Of a stretch of 64,000 nt of DNA, positions 60,538-64,000 are shown one piece after another. This DNA is from Tachypleus tridentatus (lineage: Eukaryota; Arthropoda; Merostomata; Xiphosura; Limulidae). How positions within the stretch are numbered: position 1 is the stretch's first letter; each line of letters starts with the position of its first letter. The stretch lies in the NCBI RefSeq assembly GCF_004210375.1, contig NC_134837.1, positions 156,653,310-156,717,309 on the forward strand, read 5' to 3'. The notes beneath the pieces were generated by a model. The model saw only the letters and a list, made by a program, of their open reading frames with translations, ran no database searches and was not told the DNA's origin. Both the position numbers and the translations under genes were made by a program.

Positions 60538-60643
60538 TCTAGATCCACTCGTCTACAGAAAGCATCTCACGGCAACTGATAACAACAATTTCACATTCTT
60601 GCCTCTAGATGTTACCACCTTCATGCAATGTTTCGTTCGATAC
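60538..60643 (-). other. Putative 5' UTR part of plexin exon 1
   Basis: TTTCAG acceptor just upstream of 60643 and an in-frame TAG 18 nt before the ATG support a non-coding exon start here, with the promoter further upstream, beyond or within the last 3 kb. No promoter was identified. Confidence 0.45.
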
Positions 60644-61139
60644 CTGAAAGACATTTAAGAAACAGTGTTCATTTTTATGAAGTTTTTTCTTAAGTTAAAA
60701 GGAATTATGAAATTTTCTATAATAAAGTCATTAAAATAATAAATAAACCCTAAACGTTTGGTCGCCTCGGAGAAGAAATACCACTTTCTTAGTTTATCTT
60801 ACTTCAACAAACGACATACTAAGATACTTAATCTTGCTGGCGTGTTGTTTTCTAGTTTGATATATAAAAGCCTTTCTTAACATTATTGAAAGATGTGACA
60901 GTGTTAATGAAAATAAATGCTCTCTGTCAAATATTATTATACCGACACACCACTCGTGTAATACTGTCAAAGTTTCAAAATGCTAAAGTTATATTCAACA
61001 CTAGCTTTGCATATTTATTTATTGCAATTTCTTTGAGGTCCTTGCGTACCATGAAAGATTAATATCGAAGCCAAGAATCACATGTTATAACAATCACTTT
61101 TTCATCTTTCTTTCTTTTAAAGACGATATGTATGTTTTG

Positions 61140-61375
61140 ATTGTTTGTTTTGAATTTCGCGCAAAGCTATCTGCGCTACCCGTCCATAATTTAGCAGTGT
61201 AAGACTAGAGGGAAGGCAGCTAGTAATCACCACCCACCGCCAACTCTTGGGCTACTCTTTTACCAACGAATATTGGGATTGGTTGGTTGGTTGGTTGGTT
61301 TAGTGTTTTACGGCATAAAGCAGGAAGCATGTTTGGTGCGACCGGGATTCGAACCCGCGACCAGAGTAAGTTTTG
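61140..61375 (-). mobile_element. Family B SINE with (TTGG)n insertion
   Basis: Minus strand. Plus-strand tail blocks GAATTTCGCGCAAAGCTATC, GAGGGAAGGCAGCTAG, ACCCACCGCCAACTC and head block GGTGCGACCGGGATTCGAAC. In the middle a (TTGG)n run (61275-61300) and TTTAGTGTTTTACGGCATAA replace the usual body. Abuts the mariner remnant. Confidence 0.75.
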
Positions 61376-61384
61376 CAATCCTCA

Positions 61385-62025
61385 AGGCAGCATGGACAAG
61401 GAGGAGTTCAAACTTGACAAAATGCTACCGAAACTACACGGAACATCAACCAGGTATTCAGCCATGGATTTGTTATTGTACGTATAGTTCAGCGTTAGTT
61501 CCAAAAGTTTTGACATGGAGATGAAAGTCTTGAAGACAATGAAGGTCATGGAAGGAAGCCATCCTAAGATACAGATTAAGGGAAGAAGTTGAAACAGACC
61601 CTCGCACAATAGTATGTGAACTTGCAGAAAAGCTAGACACAATCAAATCAAGCATTGCCAATCATTTGAGTACGATTGGAGAGACAAAAAGTTGGATAAG
61701 TGGGTTCCGTATGAGCTGACTGAAGATCAACAAAATCGACGTTATGAGACCTGTCAAGAATGACGCTCCAAAAATTGAACAAATTGGAAATCAAGATTCT
61801 GCTTCATCCACCTTATTCCCCAGACCTTTTTTTTTTAGAGATTTTTATTTTTCAAGCACTTTGACAACTTTCAAAACCAGGCAGTCGCAGAGAAGCTTTC
61901 AGGGAGTTTAGTGATCATAGAAACTCTGATTTCTACAGCAAGGGCATAAACAGCATCGTTACACGTTGATAAAAGTGTGTTGAAGCAAATGGTGATTAAT
62001 TTGATTAAATCATGTTTTACAACAC
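61385..62025 (+). pseudogene. Mariner transposase, internally deleted
   Basis: Plus strand, broken frame. Matches: EETDPRTIVCELAEKL then ANHLSTIGE (N-terminal helix-turn-helix half), LHPPYSPDL, then FREFSDHRNSDFYSKGINSI and a KCVEANGD(Y)FD C-terminal block. The middle between the N-terminal half and LHPPYSPDL, which holds the first catalytic acidic residues, is missing. Cut-and-paste transposase in active relatives; dead here. Confidence 0.78.
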
Positions 62026-62424
62026 TGGTTTATCCTTTTCAAACTTCACAGTTCAAAAATGGTATTTATTTCAGGACAACCTAAAAAATACAGTTTGGGA
62101 TTCTGTGCATGTTACCAGAGACCGAACATACGATTTACGGAGATTGTTTATAATATGTTCATTTTCTGATGTTCAAAAACAAAACACGTAGGTTCAAGAA
62201 TGATAGAGATGAAATAACCTAAGCACTTTTTGCATAGTGGACCTTTCTTCTTCAGGGGCAAACTGTTCATTTTCTGTTTATTTCTGTACCAAAGAAGACA
62301 GTAAAAACAGTTTTATTTAATTAACAAAACATTAAGATGAAATCATTTTTATTCTAGTATTACCATTGTCGTTACACTTTTATTTTATTTTTTGAGTGTG
62401 TGTATCTGTAATGGTTTGTTTCTT

Positions 62425-62695
62425 TGTTTTTGAATTTCGCGCAAAGCTACACGAGGGCTATCTGCACTAGTCGTCCCTAATTTAGCAGTGTAAACCTAAA
62501 GGGAAGGCAGCTACTCATAACCACCCACTGTTAACTCTTGAGCTACTCTTTTACCAACGAATAGTGGGATCGATCGTAACGTTATAACGCTTCCAAACTG
62601 AAAGGGCGAGCATGTTTGGTGCGATGGGGATTCAAACCCTCAACCCTCAGATTACGAGTCGAACGCCTTAACCCTCCTGGCTATGTCAGGTCGTA
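62425..62695 (-). mobile_element. Full-length family B SINE
   Basis: Minus strand. Plus-strand order: GAATTTCGCGCAAAGCTACA, CTAATTTAGCAGTGTAAACC, GGGAAGGCAGCTACTC, ACCAACGAATAGTGGGATCG, GAAAGGGCGAGCATGTTTGG, GGGATTCAAACCCTC, and the head ending at about 62695. The most complete copy in the window. Confidence 0.78.
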
Positions 62696-62699
62696 TCTG

Positions 62700-64000
62700 T
62701 AATGGAGTAAAAATAGACTGACTACAAAAACTAAGTAAAACACTTTCAGAATCTTCTTACTACCATAGGAATGAACGAAATAAAGTTACTAAACAAACTG
62801 TTTCTCTGGATGTTCAATTTCTACAAACATTTTCTGAAGATATGACTGAGCTTAACATACGTTTGAAACCGTCATCCTTCAAACAGGATACGACGAGAAG
62901 GATAGATTACTTTCAAAGTTTCATTGATGCATCAAAGACGTTAATATTAAACAATTCCTCATATACAAACTAATAGAAATACCAAAAAACGCGCGCGCAT
63001 ATGTGTGTTTTAATATTCACGTTTTTTCTTAAGATCTAATTACCGTTTTATTAGACTTTAGTTATTATGACCGTGTATTTTTAACCAGAGACTGACTCAT
63101 CGATGACTATTTCACTGTATACGATAGATGAGTCAACCTAAACCACTGGATACATGTCTTGGCAATGTAAATGACTTTAATAATATCTAGCAGAAGAACG
63201 GGACCAAACATTAGTTCTACTGATTTCACAAAGAAAACTTTAATGCAATAGATGGTTGATACGTCCTTCTAGCCAAAACTAAAGTTATCAACGAACTACA
63301 AACTACAAGTTAAAACCAAAATAAACGTCACATTAATGACATTAATGAAGACAAATTTTAAAAGTCGTGATAAAAATACTTTATATTTTGGAGTAACTGT
63401 ATTTCAACAAAGGATAGTAGCTTAAAGCAGGGCTATCACTACAGCGTTGCTAACTATAATATTATATTCTTTATGCAAATTGAATGAGGACTAATGTTAT
63501 ACAGAGGGTGTGGTTGATCATGTGAACAGAAATATAAATAGATGACTGAAGCTTCTGAGGGTAAAATGACTGGCTAATACAATGGTCGATTCAAATGTTA
63601 CATGTCCAGTCAATTGCACATGTTAATTAGAATATGAGTAATATAATTTTTGTAGTCCATTAACTCATGATACAGTTAAAATGAAACTTCTTTTCAAGGA
63701 TTAAACGCAGAACTTGCGACAGAAAAATGTCAATTGTAACTACGGACTGTAAAAACTATGCTGGCACTTTATATTTTGGTAGATATTTTCTATAAACACA
63801 AGAGCACTTTCTGTTTTACGAAAATAAATGTTTTCTGGTTAAACAATTTAAAAAAATGTCTTAGTAATCAACATAAAACTTGTATCTTGAACATTATAGT
63901 TTATAATACCCAGATGACAAACTTTGAGATGAGGCTTTTTAAAATATTTCATAAGCATGTCATAACATACAAGAAAGAATCTTTCAATGTATAGGAAAAA
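62700..64000. other. Right edge, no gene recognised
   Basis: 1.3 kb without recognisable coding or repeat sequence. The 78-codon frame at 63758-63994 has no signature. Confidence 0.5.

Noticed and set aside
1..64000. CRISPR arrays, operons, bacterial or phage features
   Set aside because: Repeats are tandem or transposon-derived without spacer structure, and genes have spliceosomal introns.

Overview
Animal genomic DNA, AT-rich, with long introns and many decayed transposable elements. The best guess is a chelicerate such as a horseshoe crab. That rests on a tRNA-derived SINE type and the repeat mixture I associate with horseshoe crabs, so it is inference; the arthropod-style plexin genes are directly visible.

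The window is dominated by one gene on the minus strand. It is a plexin, B-type by its cytoplasmic half, read from ATG at 60537 to a stop at 4835. I reconstructed 33 coding exons by matching splice sites, reading phase and family similarity. In order they encode a signal peptide and sema domain (exons 1-3), three PSI modules interleaved with IPT/Ig-like segments (exons 4-19), one transmembrane helix (exon 20), and a cytoplasmic GAP region with a Rho-GTPase-binding insert (exons 21-33). The listed exons give about 1,897 residues. One short exon of length 3n+2 between 27005 and 24712 was not found.

At the left edge (52-2048, plus strand) are the last five coding exons of a second, paralogous plexin-B. 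It runs toward the first gene, so the two lie tail-to-tail with stop codons about 2.8 kb apart. The three terminal exons have identical lengths in both genes (141, 75 and 108 nt) and both proteins end in an unusual tail with a C-terminal cysteine. They differ by one intron.

Introns hold the rest: a Penelope-like element with GIY-YIG remnant and hammerhead-like termini (6.4-7.5 kb); a near full-length decayed I/jockey-group LINE with RNase H (10.0-15.1 kb); a decayed hAT transposase of ZMYM1-like type (15.6-17.3 kb); CR1-like LINE pieces (34.7-35.5, 40.4-43.4 and 44.7-45.2 kb); a TTAA-flanked MITE (28.5 kb); a fold-back Penelope terminus (55.5 kb); and SINEs. Upstream of the start codon (60.6-64 kb) are two SINEs and an internally deleted mariner. 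No functional tRNA, rRNA, CRISPR array or bacterial feature was seen.
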